NCBI RefSeq assembly: GCF_048268305.1
Contig: NZ_JBLWVT010000002.1
Coordinates: 186,001-250,000 of the forward strand
Source: Pseudodonghicola sp048268305
GTDB lineage: Bacteria > Pseudomonadota > Alphaproteobacteria > Rhodobacterales > Rhodobacteraceae
Direction of reading: 5' to 3'
DNA: 64,000 nt
The translations under genes were made by a program, and so were the position numbers. Position 1 is the stretch's first letter. Each line of letters opens with the position of its first letter. The notes beneath the pieces were generated by a model, which was not told where the DNA came from, made no database searches, and saw only the letters and a program-made list of their open reading frames with translations. Positions 53,326-61,252 of this stretch are shown one piece after another.

Positions 53326-54489
53326 ATGTTCAACGCGACCATGCAATTCGATCTGGGCGAGGACGTGAATGCGCTGCGCGAGAGCGTGCATCGCTGGGCG
53401 CAGCAGCGGGTCAAGCCGCTGGCGGCCGAGATCGACCGCAGCAATGACTTCCCCGCCGCGCTCTGGCGCGAGATGGGCGATCTGGGGCTGTTGGGGATCA
53501 CCGTGTCCGAGGAGTATGGCGGCACCGGACTGACCTATCTGGCCCATACCGTGGCGGTGGAGGAGATCGCGCGGGCCAGTGCCAGCGTTTCACTCTCCTA
53601 TGGCGCGCATTCAAATCTCTGCGTCAATCAGATCAAGCTGAACGCGAGCGAGGAGCAGAAACGCAAATACCTGCCGGGGCTCGTTTCGGGCGAACATGTG
53701 GGCGCCCTGGCGATGAGCGAACCTTCGGCGGGCTCGGATGTCGTTTCGATGAAGCTCCGCGCCGAAAAGCGGAATGGCTATTACGTTCTGAACGGCAACA
53801 AATACTGGATCACCAACGGCCCGGATGCCGATACGCTGGTGGTCTATGCCAAGACCGATCCCGAGGGCGGCTCGAAAGGCATCACCGCCTTTATCGTCGA
53901 GAAGACGATGAAAGGCTTCTCCACCTCGCCGCATTTCGACAAGCTGGGGATGCGCGGATCGAACACGGCGGAATTGATTTTCGACAATGTCGAAGTGCCC
54001 TTCGAGAATGTCCTGGGCGAAGAGGGCAAGGGCGTCCGCGTGCTGATGTCGGGGCTCGATTACGAACGGGTGGTGCTGGCGGGCATCGGGCTGGGGATCA
54101 TGGCCGCCTGCCTTGATGAAATCATGCCCTATCTGGCCGAGCGCAAGCAATTCGGTCAGCCGATCGGGAATTTCCAGCTCATGCAGGGCAAGATCGCCGA
54201 TATGTATACGGCGATGAACTCGGCCCGCGCCTATGTCTACGAGGTCGCCAAGGCCTGCGACGCCGGCACGGTGACGCGGCAGGATGCGGCGGCCTGCTGT
54301 CTCTATGCCAGCGAACAGGCGATGGTGCAGGCGCATCAGGCGGTGCAGGCGATGGGCGGGGCGGGTTTCCTTTCGGACGCCGCCGTCAGCCGCATCTTCC
54401 GCGACGCCAAGCTGATGGAGATCGGAGCAGGAACCAGCGAAATCCGCCGGATGTTGATCGGGCGGGAACTCATGGCGTCGATGGGCTGA
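53326..54489 (+). CDS. ivd: Isovaleryl-CoA dehydrogenase
   Basis: The enzyme oxidises isovaleryl-CoA to 3-methylcrotonyl-CoA in leucine breakdown (liuA in pseudomonads) and passes electrons to ETF. The 387-residue acyl-CoA dehydrogenase has the FAD segment MSEPSAGSDVVSMK and the helix-G segment LDYERVVLAG, where E247 is at the position of the catalytic glutamate characteristic of IVD rather than the usual C-terminal site. The QAMGGAGFLSDA and EIGAGTSEIRR pieces are also typical. The ATG at 53326 follows GGGGAGGGGCC. The remaining pathway genes start 1 kb downstream, after a reversed ompW gene. Confidence 0.93.
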   Translation: MFNATMQFDLGEDVNALRESVHRWAQQRVKPLAAEIDRSNDFPAALWREMGDLGLLGITVSEEYGGTGLTYLAHTVAVEEIARASASVSLSYGAHSNLCVNQIKLNASEEQKRKYLPGLVSGEHVGALAMSEPSAGSDVVSMKLRAEKRNGYYVLNGNKYWITNGPDADTLVVYAKTDPEGGSKGITAFIVEKTMKGFSTSPHFDKLGMRGSNTAELIFDNVEVPFENVLGEEGKGVRVLMSGLDYERVVLAGIGLGIMAACLDEIMPYLAERKQFGQPIGNFQLMQGKIADMYTAMNSARAYVYEVAKACDAGTVTRQDAAACCLYASEQAMVQAHQAVQAMGGAGFLSDAAVSRIFRDAKLMEIGAGTSEIRRMLIGRELMASMG

Positions 54490-54513
54490 GAGGAGAAGGC
54501 CCCCAGACGCAAA

Positions 54514-54579
54514 CGGCCCGCGCGACCGAGGGGAGCGCGCGGGCCGATCAGCAGCGCGAGGGGGAAACACCCCCTCGCG
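54514..54579. terminator. Twin hairpins between converging ivd and ompW
   Basis: CGGCCCGCGCG (54514-54524) pairs perfectly with CGCGCGGGCCG (54536-54546), and CGCGAGGGGG (54555-54564) with CCCCCTCGCG (54570-54579). They occupy the 100-base gap between the two converging genes. Neither has a T-run, but the stems are strong and usable from either side. Confidence 0.65.
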
Positions 54580-54590
54580 ATGTCGGAGGA

Positions 54591-55196
54591 TCAGAAGCGA
54601 TGCACGTAGGACACGCCGACAACCAGCGGGTTGATATCCGCCGTCCCGATATTGGCGCCGTTCAGCGACACGTCGGAGCTGATATCGATCCAGCGTACGT
54701 CAAAGCGCATCGAGCCGTTGTCGCTGATCGCGTAGTCGACGCCGGCATGCACCGCCACGCCCCAGGAGTCATCCAGCGAGATCTTTCCCAAGGGCGAGCT
54801 TTCGTCGAAGAAGGTGGTATAGTTCAGGCCGAGACCGACGAAGGGTTTGAAGGCGGTCTGCGTCGGGATGTGATAGTTCACGCTCAGGGTCGGGGGCAGT
54901 TGTTTAACCGTCGCGGCATAGCTGCCACCCAAGAACACATTGTGCTTGAACGGCGTCGCTGCCAAAAGCTCGATCCCCCAGTTGTCCTGGAAGAAGTATT
55001 CGGCGGTGAAGGTCGGCCGGATGTTGTCGCCGACTTCGGCCTTGGCACCAGCCAGCGTGCCGTTGCTCGATTTGGGGTCAACCCAGCCGATCCCGACGCC
55101 GACGGTCCAGTCGCCCTTGGACTGCGCGGCCAAGGGGCCCGCCAGCACGGCGGCAAGTGCGGTCGTGAAAACCAACGCAGCGGTTTGGCGTGTCAT
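54591..55196 (-). CDS. OmpW family outer-membrane protein
   Basis: The 201-residue protein has a signal peptide (about 1-24, ending GPLAAQ) and an eight-stranded beta-barrel typical of OmpW. Family features are the NIRPTFTAEYFFQDNWGIELLAATPF segment, GLGLNYTTFFDE, and the C-terminal aromatic VSYVHRF that directs outer-membrane insertion. OmpW is linked to passage of small hydrophobic compounds and to stress resistance. I start at the ATG at 55196; the frame extends to 55292 without support. It sits on the opposite strand inside the leucine-degradation locus, so it is either an insertion or a functional partner. Confidence 0.92.
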   Translation of the reverse strand: MTRQTAALVFTTALAAVLAGPLAAQSKGDWTVGVGIGWVDPKSSNGTLAGAKAEVGDNIRPTFTAEYFFQDNWGIELLAATPFKHNVFLGGSYAATVKQLPPTLSVNYHIPTQTAFKPFVGLGLNYTTFFDESSPLGKISLDDSWGVAVHAGVDYAISDNGSMRFDVRWIDISSDVSLNGANIGTADINPLVVGVSYVHRF

Positions 55197-55342
55197 TTGT
55201 CTGTCCTTTCTCATCTTGATGACGGGACTTTGCCCCAGGGGCACGGTGGAATCGCTGATCTGGATCAAGGTTTGCCTTGGTCGAACACGCATTCTTTCGA
55301 TCTGACCCTATGGAATATTCCCAATTTTAAGGAGGTTGAGCA

Positions 55343-55474
55343 GTGATCTGCGTAACTTGCATGGCTGCCATGACTGCCATGAAGGCCGCGCGCAGGATCT
55401 GCCGCCGCTCTCTGCGCGGGCTTGGCCCGACTGAAACCCGCCGCCCCAGCGCGGCAGAGGAGGCCCTGAGGTGA
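55343..55474 (+). CDS. Small ORF (43 residues) with strong ribosome-binding site, coupled to mccB
   Basis: A GTG start at 55343 lies seven bases after a perfect AAGGAGG, one of the best Shine-Dalgarno sites in the window. The 43-codon frame ends in TGA whose first bases overlap the GTG of mccB by three bases. The product begins VICVTCMAAMTAMKAARRIC and continues as an Arg-rich tail; three cysteines lie in the first 20 residues. It is not Leu-rich, so it is not an obvious leucine attenuator. The signals suggest that it is really translated, as a leader or as a small protein. I recognise no family. Confidence 0.55.
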   Translation: MICVTCMAAMTAMKAARRICRRSLRGLGPTETRRPSAAEEALR

Positions 55475-57075
55475 AACTTATATCCCGCGTCCTGCCCACG
55501 TCCGAGGCATTCCAGACCAACCGGGCCGCCCATCTCGAGGCCCTCGCCACCGTGCGGGCGGCCGCCCTGCACGCGGCCGAGGGCGGTGGCGAGGCCGCGC
55601 GCGCCCGTCATGTGTCGCGTGGCAAGATGCTGCCGCGCGAGAGGGTGGCCAATCTGCTCGACCCGGGCTCGCCCTTCCTGGAAATCGGCGCCACCGCGGC
55701 GCATGACATGTATGATGACGCCGCCCCCTGCGCCGGGGTGATCGCCGGCATCGGCCGGGTCGAGGGGCAGGAGGTCATGGTGGTCTGCAACGACGCCACC
55801 GTGAAGGGCGGCACCTATTATCCGATGACGGTCAAGAAGCACCTGCGCGCGCAGGAGATCGCCGCCGATTGCGCGCTGCCCTGCATCTATCTGGTCGACA
55901 GCGGCGGCGCCAACCTGCCGCAGCAGGACGAGGTCTTCCCCGACCGCGACCATTTCGGCCGCATCTTCTATAATCAGGCCAATATGTCGGCCCGGGGCAT
56001 CCCGCAGATCGCCGTGGTGATGGGCTCCTGCACCGCCGGCGGCGCCTATGTGCCGGCGATGTCGGATGTCACCATCATCGTGCGTGACCAGGGCACCATC
56101 TTCCTCGCCGGCCCGCCGCTGGTGAAGGCCGCGACGGGTGAGGTGGTCTCGGCCGAGGACCTCGGTGGTGGCGATGTGCACACGCGCCTCTCCGGTGTCG
56201 CCGATTACCTGGCCGAGGATGACGCCCATGCCCTGGCGCTGGCCCGCCGCGCGGTCAGCCACCTGAACCGCGCCAAGCCGCAGACGGTGCAATGGCAAAG
56301 CCCCGAAGACCCCGCTTACGACCCCGAGGAAATCCTCGGCGCCGTGCCGGCCGATCTGCGCACCCCCTATGACATCCGCGAGGTGATCGCGCGCACCGTC
56401 GACGGCTCCCGCTTCGACGAGTTCAAGCCGCGCTTTGGCGAAACCATCGTCACCGGCTTTGCCCATGTGATGGGCTGTCCGGTGGGGATCGTCGCCAATA
56501 ACGGCGTGCTGTTCTCGGAAGCCGCGCAGAAGGCGGCGCATTTTGTCGAGCTTTGCTCGCAGCGCAATATCCCGCTGGTCTTCTTGCAGAACATCACCGG
56601 CTTCATGGTTGGCCGCAAATATGAAAACGAAGGCATCGCGCGCCACGGCGCCAAGATGGTGACGGCGGTGGCCACCACCAATGTCCCCAAGATCACCATG
56701 CTGGTGGGTGGCTCCTTCGGCGCCGGCAACTACGGCATGGCCGGGCGCGCCTATTCGCCCCGGTTCCTCTGGACCTGGCCCAACAGCCGCATCTCGGTGA
56801 TGGGCGGCGAACAGGCGGCGGGGGTGCTCGCCACCGTCCGTCGCGACGGGATCGAACGCAAGGGCGGCAGCTGGTCGACCGAGGAAGAGGCCGAGTTCAA
56901 GCGCCCCACGCTCGAGATGTTCGACCGCCAGAGCCACCCGCTCTATGCCTCGGCCCGGCTCTGGGACGACGGCATCGTCGATCCCCGCAAGACGCGTGAA
57001 GTGCTGGCGCTCAGCCTCTCGGCCAGCCTCTGCGCCCCGATCGAGCCCACGCGCTTCGGCCTGTTCCGGATGTAA
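55471..57075 (+). CDS. liuB: Methylcrotonyl-CoA carboxylase, carboxyltransferase (beta) subunit
   Basis: The subunit transfers CO2 from carboxybiotin to 3-methylcrotonyl-CoA. The 534-residue length and the sequence fit MccB: two crotonase-like halves with the GGAYVPAMSDVTIIVRDQGTI and FLQNITGFMVGRKYENEGIARHGAKM regions, and GGSFGAGNYGMAGRAYSPRF near the end, which separates it from propionyl-CoA carboxylase beta. It starts with GTG at 55471, seven bases after GGAGG, overlapping the small ORF's stop. Together with mccA it forms the alpha6-beta6 enzyme. Confidence 0.95.
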   Translation: MKLISRVLPTSEAFQTNRAAHLEALATVRAAALHAAEGGGEAARARHVSRGKMLPRERVANLLDPGSPFLEIGATAAHDMYDDAAPCAGVIAGIGRVEGQEVMVVCNDATVKGGTYYPMTVKKHLRAQEIAADCALPCIYLVDSGGANLPQQDEVFPDRDHFGRIFYNQANMSARGIPQIAVVMGSCTAGGAYVPAMSDVTIIVRDQGTIFLAGPPLVKAATGEVVSAEDLGGGDVHTRLSGVADYLAEDDAHALALARRAVSHLNRAKPQTVQWQSPEDPAYDPEEILGAVPADLRTPYDIREVIARTVDGSRFDEFKPRFGETIVTGFAHVMGCPVGIVANNGVLFSEAAQKAAHFVELCSQRNIPLVFLQNITGFMVGRKYENEGIARHGAKMVTAVATTNVPKITMLVGGSFGAGNYGMAGRAYSPRFLWTWPNSRISVMGGEQAAGVLATVRRDGIERKGGSWSTEEEAEFKRPTLEMFDRQSHPLYASARLWDDGIVDPRKTREVLALSLSASLCAPIEPTRFGLFRM

Positions 57076-57089
57076 TGAAATTTCATGCC

Positions 57090-57179
57090 TCCGGCGGGGA
57101 TATTTGGACCAGGTCGAAGCCCCTTCGATCTGGCAGAAATATCCCGGGGGAGCTCCGAAGGAGCGGGGGCAGAGCCCCC
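57090..57179 (+). repeat. Dispersed repeat, copy 4 (inverted pair) plus two hairpins
   Basis: GGGATATTTGGACCAGGTCG (from 57097) and its inverted counterpart (57123-57145) match at 19 of 23 positions, so the repeat core is present twice, head to head. After it come GCTCC-GAAG-GAGC (57152-57164) and GGGGGC-AGA-GCCCCC (57165-57179). The block lies between mccB and mccA inside one presumed operon and may tune mccA expression or mRNA stability. Confidence 0.65.
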
Positions 57180-57205
57180 GAGCCGGTGGATCAAAGGAGA
57201 GACAG

Positions 57206-59146
57206 ATGTTTGATAAAATCCTGATCGCCAACCGTGGCGAGATCGCCTGCCGCATCATCGAGACCGCCCGCAGCCTGGGCGTGGCCACGGTCGCGGTCTA
57301 TTCCGAGGCCGACGCGCGCGCCAAGCATGTCGCCCTGGCGGATGAGGCGTTCCTGATCGGCCCGCCGCAACCGGCGGAAAGCTATCTCAAGGGCCAGACC
57401 CTGATCGAGGTGGCGCTGGAGGCCGGCGCCCAGGCGATCCACCCCGGCTATGGCTTTCTCTCCGAGAACCCCGATTTCGTCGAGGCGGTGGAGGCGGCGG
57501 GGCTGATCTTCATCGGGCCTTCGGCGCCGGCGATCCGTGCCATGGGGCTGAAGGATGCCGCCAAGAGGCTGATGGAGGCGGCCGGCGTGCCGGTGGTGCC
57601 CGGCTATCACGGCGACAATCAGGACCCCGAGCATCTGGCCGGCGCGGCCGAGGCGATCGGCTATCCGGTGTTGATCAAGGCGGTCGCCGGTGGTGGTGGC
57701 AAGGGGATGCGCAAGGTGGTGGCACCGCAGGACTTCGCGGCGGCGCTCGACTCGGCGCGGGGCGAGGCGCGCACCGCCTTCGGCAATGATGCGGTGCTGA
57801 TCGAGAAATACGTCGAAAAGCCGCGTCATATAGAAGTGCAGGTCTTCGGCGATGGTCACGAGGCCGTCCACCTCTATGAACGCGACTGCTCGTTGCAGCG
57901 CCGCCACCAGAAGGTGATCGAGGAGGCGCCGGCGCCCGGCATGACCGAGGAGATGCGCGCGGCGATGGGCGAGGCGGCGGTGCGGGCGGCCAAGGCCATC
58001 GGCTATAAGGGCGCGGGCACCATCGAGTTCATCATCGATGCCTCCGACGGGCTGCGCCCCGACCGCTTCTGGTTCATGGAGATGAACACGCGGCTGCAGG
58101 TGGAACACCCCGTGACCGAGGCGGTGACCGGCATCGACCTGGTCGAATGGCAGCTTCGCGTCGCCGCCGGGGAACCTTTGCCGATGGGCCAGGCGCAGAT
58201 TCCGCTCAAGGGCCATGCCTTCGAGGCGCGGCTCTATGCCGAGGATGTGCCGAAGGGCTTTTTGCCCGCGACCGGCACGCTGTCCCATCTGGTCTTTCCC
58301 GATGGCGCCCGCATCGACAGCGGCGTGCGCGCGGGCGATACCATCAGCCCGTTCTACGATCCGATGATCGCCAAGGTGATCACCCATGGCCCGACGCGGG
58401 AGATCGCGCTGGCACGGATGACTCGGGCGCTGGAACGGTCGGAAGTGGCGGGATCGGTGACCAATCTGGCCTTTCTCGCCGCGCTGACCCGGCATCAGGG
58501 CTTTGCCGCGGGCGATGTCGACACCGGGCTGATCGAACGCGATCTGGATGGGTTGATCTCTGCCGAAGTGCCGGCACCGCATCTGGTCGCCCAGGCTGCG
58601 CTTGCGGCGGCCGGGCTGATGGAAGGGCCGGCGGCCCTGACCGGCTTCACCCTCTGGGCACCGCTTGATCGTCGGGTCAGCCTTGCGCACGAGGGAGAGG
58701 AGATGGTGGCAACCATCCGGGTGCGGGCACCCGGGGCGGCGGTGATCGGGATCGAGGGGATGGAAATTGTCGCTGAACGCGATGCCTCCGGCTGGCGGTT
58801 CGACGGGGCGAAGGCGGTGCCGATGGCGCGGGCGGGGGCGCGGATCACGCTGTTTTCCGGCGCGGCGCCGGTGTTCGATCTGGTCGATCCGCTGGATCGC
58901 GCCGGGGCGGATGTCGGCGGCGGCAATCTGATCGAGGCGCCGATGCCGGGGTTGGTGAAGGCGGTTTTCGTTGCTGCTGGCGAAGCGGTCGAGGCCGGTC
59001 AACGGCTGGCGATCCTCGAGGCGATGAAGATGGAGCATACTCTGGTGGCCGCCCGCGACGGGGTGGTGGCCGAGGTGCTGGCCGCCGCCGGCGATCAGGT
59101 CGAGGCCGGCGCGGCGCTGGTCCGGCTGGAGGAGGACGAGGCATGA
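57206..59146 (+). CDS. liuD: Methylcrotonyl-CoA carboxylase, biotin (alpha) subunit
   Basis: The 646-residue protein has a biotin carboxylase domain (about 1-445; the P-loop-like AGGGGKGMRKV and the EMNTRLQVEHPVTE active-site segment), a middle BT domain, and a C-terminal biotinyl carrier domain with the target lysine K608 in EAMKMEH. It carboxylates biotin with ATP and bicarbonate for MccB. The ATG at 57206 follows AAAGGAGAGACAG. The stop codon overlaps the ATG of a 41-codon ORF by four bases (ATGA). Confidence 0.96.
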   Translation: MFDKILIANRGEIACRIIETARSLGVATVAVYSEADARAKHVALADEAFLIGPPQPAESYLKGQTLIEVALEAGAQAIHPGYGFLSENPDFVEAVEAAGLIFIGPSAPAIRAMGLKDAAKRLMEAAGVPVVPGYHGDNQDPEHLAGAAEAIGYPVLIKAVAGGGGKGMRKVVAPQDFAAALDSARGEARTAFGNDAVLIEKYVEKPRHIEVQVFGDGHEAVHLYERDCSLQRRHQKVIEEAPAPGMTEEMRAAMGEAAVRAAKAIGYKGAGTIEFIIDASDGLRPDRFWFMEMNTRLQVEHPVTEAVTGIDLVEWQLRVAAGEPLPMGQAQIPLKGHAFEARLYAEDVPKGFLPATGTLSHLVFPDGARIDSGVRAGDTISPFYDPMIAKVITHGPTREIALARMTRALERSEVAGSVTNLAFLAALTRHQGFAAGDVDTGLIERDLDGLISAEVPAPHLVAQAALAAAGLMEGPAALTGFTLWAPLDRRVSLAHEGEEMVATIRVRAPGAAVIGIEGMEIVAERDASGWRFDGAKAVPMARAGARITLFSGAAPVFDLVDPLDRAGADVGGGNLIEAPMPGLVKAVFVAAGEAVEAGQRLAILEAMKMEHTLVAARDGVVAEVLAAAGDQVEAGAALVRLEEDEA

Positions 59147-59268
59147 GCGGGGCGGCTGGACCTGGTCTTGGGGCATGGGGCTTGACGCTGGAGTGGCGTG
59201 AGGGGGGGATGCGCGACGAACGCCCCCTCGGGCTTGGTGACGGAATGGGAGGCAAATCGCATGGCTGA
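59143..59268 (+). CDS. Small ORF (41 residues) bridging mccA and hmgL
   Basis: The ATG at 59143 overlaps the mccA stop as ATGA and lies a few bases after GGAGGA. The 41-codon frame ends at 59268, eight bases into hmgL. The product begins MSGAAGPGLGAWGLTLEWRE and is Gly-rich. Head-to-tail overlaps on both sides are the usual sign of coupled translation in an operon, but the composition is not distinctive, so the frame may be fortuitous. No family is recognised. Confidence 0.4.
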   Translation: MSGAAGPGLGAWGLTLEWREGGMRDERPLGLGDGMGGKSHG

Positions 59269-60139
59269 ACATATGGCTGAACATGTCGAGATCTTCGAGG
59301 TAGGGCCGCGCGATGGGCTGCAGAACGAAAAGCGCCCGATCCCGGTGGCGGAAAAGGTGGCGCTGGTCGATTGTCTCAGCGGCGCCGGGTTCCGGCGCAT
59401 CGAATGCGCCAGCTTCGTCAGCCCCAAATGGGTGCCGCAGATGGCCGGCAGCGCCGAGGTTCTGGCCGGCATCACCCGCACCCCCGGCGTGCGCTATGCC
59501 GCGTTGACGCCGAATCTGCGCGGGTTTCAGGATGCGGTGGCGGCAAGGGCCGATGAGGTGGCGATCTTCGCCGCGGCCTCAGAAGGCTTTTCCAAGGCCA
59601 ATATCAATGCCACCATCGAGGAGAGTCTCGCGCGGTTCGAGCCGATCATGGGGGCGGCATCCGAGATCGGCCTGCCGGTGCGCGGCTATATCTCCTGCGT
59701 GACCGATTGCCCCTATGACGGGCCGACGCCCCCCGCGAAGGTGGCCGAGGTGGCGGCGCGGCTTTTTGCCATGGGCTGCTATGAAATCTCGCTGGGTGAC
59801 ACCATCGGCCAGGCGACGCCGGAGAGCATCACCGCGATGCTGAAGGCGGTGCTGGAGGAAGTGCCGGCAGCGCAGCTTGCCGGACATTATCATGACACCG
59901 CCGGCCGGGCGCTGGCCAATATCGACGCCTCGCTGGAACTGGGGCTCAGGGTCTTTGATGCCGCCGTCGGGGGCTTGGGGGGCTGCCCCTATGCGCCGGG
60001 CGCTGCCGGCAATGTCGCGACCGAGCGGGTGGCGGCGCATCTGGCGGCGCGGGGTTTTGAGACCGGGCTCGATCAGTCGGTGATCGCGCGGGCGGCGGCG
60101 ATGGCGCGGGCGATGCGCCTGGGAGAAGGGGCAGAATGA
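59261..60139 (+). CDS. hmgL: Hydroxymethylglutaryl-CoA lyase
   Basis: The enzyme splits HMG-CoA to acetoacetate and acetyl-CoA, the last step of leucine breakdown (liuE). The 292-residue TIM-barrel protein has the FEVGPRDGLQNEK motif (R17, D18), the HYHDTAGRALAN metal site and the catalytic cysteine C242 in GGLGGCPYAPGA. The ATG at 59261 lies eight bases after GGGAGG and inside the end of the small ORF; a second ATG at 59273 is an alternative. Its stop overlaps the next start (ATGA). Confidence 0.95.
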   Translation: MAEHMAEHVEIFEVGPRDGLQNEKRPIPVAEKVALVDCLSGAGFRRIECASFVSPKWVPQMAGSAEVLAGITRTPGVRYAALTPNLRGFQDAVAARADEVAIFAAASEGFSKANINATIEESLARFEPIMGAASEIGLPVRGYISCVTDCPYDGPTPPAKVAEVAARLFAMGCYEISLGDTIGQATPESITAMLKAVLEEVPAAQLAGHYHDTAGRALANIDASLELGLRVFDAAVGGLGGCPYAPGAAGNVATERVAAHLAARGFETGLDQSVIARAAAMARAMRLGEGAE

Positions 60140-60927
60140 TGTTCGAGACTATCACAATCGCGTGTGACGACCGGGGTGTCGCGACGCTGACGCTGAACCG
60201 GGTGGAGAAGCACAATGCGATGTCGGCGGCGATGATCGCCGAGCTGACCCGGGCGGCGGAGCAGTTGGGGGCCGATCCGGCAGTGCGGGCGGTGATCCTG
60301 ACCGGGGCGGGCAAATCCTTCTGCGCCGGGGGCGATCTCGGCTGGATGCAGGATCAGATGGCCGCCGATCCCGAGACGCGGTTCATCGAGGCGCGCAAGC
60401 TGGCGCTGGCGCTGCAGGCGCTCAACACCCTGCCGAAACCGCTGATCGGGGCGCTGCAGGGCAATGCCTTCGGCGGCGGGGTCGGGCTCGCCTCGGTCTG
60501 CGACGTGACGCTGGGGGCGGATCATCTGAAGATGGGGCTGACCGAGACCCGGCTGGGGCTGATCCCGGCCACCATCGGCCCCTATGTCATCGCCCGCATG
60601 GGCGAGGCGCGGGCGCGGCGGGTGTTCATGTCGGGCCGGCTGTTCGACGCCGCCGAGGCGGTGGAGCTGGGGCTGCTGGCCCGGGCGGTGCCGGCCGCCG
60701 ATCTGATGGCGGCGGCCGAGGCCGAGATCGCCCCCTATCTCTCCTGCGCGCCCGGCGCGGTGGCGGCGGCCAAGCGGCTGACCCGCACGCTTGGTCCGCG
60801 GATCGACGCCGAGGTGATCGACCATACCATTCGCGCCCTGGTCGAGTGCTGGGAGGGCGAGGAGGCGAAGGAGGGCATCGGCGCCTTCTTCGCCAAGCGC
60901 AAGCCGGGCTGGATCGCGGAAGGCTAG
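60136..60927 (+). CDS. liuC: Methylglutaconyl-CoA hydratase (enoyl-CoA hydratase family)
   Basis: The 263-residue crotonase has the oxyanion-hole segments GAGKSFCAGGDLGWM and GNAFGGGVGLASVCDVT, with ETRLGLIPATIGPYV after it, which is the usual sequence for the methylglutaconyl-CoA hydratase branch. Position as the last gene of the MCC/HMG-CoA lyase operon supports the specific role. The ATG at 60136 overlaps the hmgL stop by four bases. A DUF1127 gene converges on it, with one base between the stop codons. Confidence 0.9.
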   Translation: MMFETITIACDDRGVATLTLNRVEKHNAMSAAMIAELTRAAEQLGADPAVRAVILTGAGKSFCAGGDLGWMQDQMAADPETRFIEARKLALALQALNTLPKPLIGALQGNAFGGGVGLASVCDVTLGADHLKMGLTETRLGLIPATIGPYVIARMGEARARRVFMSGRLFDAAEAVELGLLARAVPAADLMAAAEAEIAPYLSCAPGAVAAAKRLTRTLGPRIDAEVIDHTIRALVECWEGEEAKEGIGAFFAKRKPGWIAEG

Positions 60928-60928
60928 A

Positions 60929-61153
60929 TCAGCCGCGCCAGAAGGGTTTTGCCGCCTCTTCCAGGGCGGCGGCCCGGCTCCAGCCCGCGTCGCTGAGCAC
61001 GCTGTCGGGGTGGCGCAGAAGCTCGTCCCGCAGCATCCGGCGCAGGGTCAGGCGATGCCACCAGAGGGCCGGTAGTGATCCGAATCCACTGCTCCGCGCA
61101 GGCTGCGACGGGCGGGTCCGATCCTGCGGGTGAAGAAAAACCACGGTGGCCAT
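60929..61153 (-). CDS. DUF1127 small basic protein
   Basis: The 74-residue protein ends with the DUF1127 motif (LRRMLRDELLRHPDSVLSDAGWSRA then KPFWR), a short Arg-rich domain of alphaproteobacteria. Related DUF1127 proteins in Rhodobacter and Agrobacterium bind RNA or affect phosphate, stress and small-RNA pathways. The N-terminal 25 residues are Pro/Ser-rich and not conserved. It is divergent from a LysR gene with about 100 bases between them, so the LysR protein probably controls it. The ATG at 61153 follows AGGAGATATCAC-type sequence on the minus strand. Confidence 0.85.
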   Translation of the reverse strand: MATVVFLHPQDRTRPSQPARSSGFGSLPALWWHRLTLRRMLRDELLRHPDSVLSDAGWSRAAALEEAAKPFWRG

Positions 61154-61214
61154 TGTGATATCTCCTTTGTTCCTGATGGGATGGGGATATCGCTTGTTCA
61201 TCCCGATAAAAATT

Positions 61215-61227
61215 GAGAAGTTTTCTC
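61215..61227. promoter_or_regulatory. Putative LysR operator
   Basis: GAGAA-GTT-TTCTC (61215-61227) is a 13-base inverted repeat within an AT-rich segment between the DUF1127 and LysR start codons. Its position is right for a LysR-type recognition site that controls both genes. Confidence 0.45.
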
Positions 61228-61252
61228 CAGTCTGTGACGAAATGGAACAAAG

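Noticed and set aside
55343..55474. Small ORF before mccB as a leucine attenuator leader
   Set aside because: The frame has only three leucine codons, none clustered, and no terminator/antiterminator pair is visible before mccB. The ORF is kept as a feature, but not in this role.
57191..59284. A 697-codon minus-strand frame over mccA
   Set aside because: Antisense shadow with His/Arg-rich composition; mccA has the biotin carboxylase and EAMKMEH motifs.
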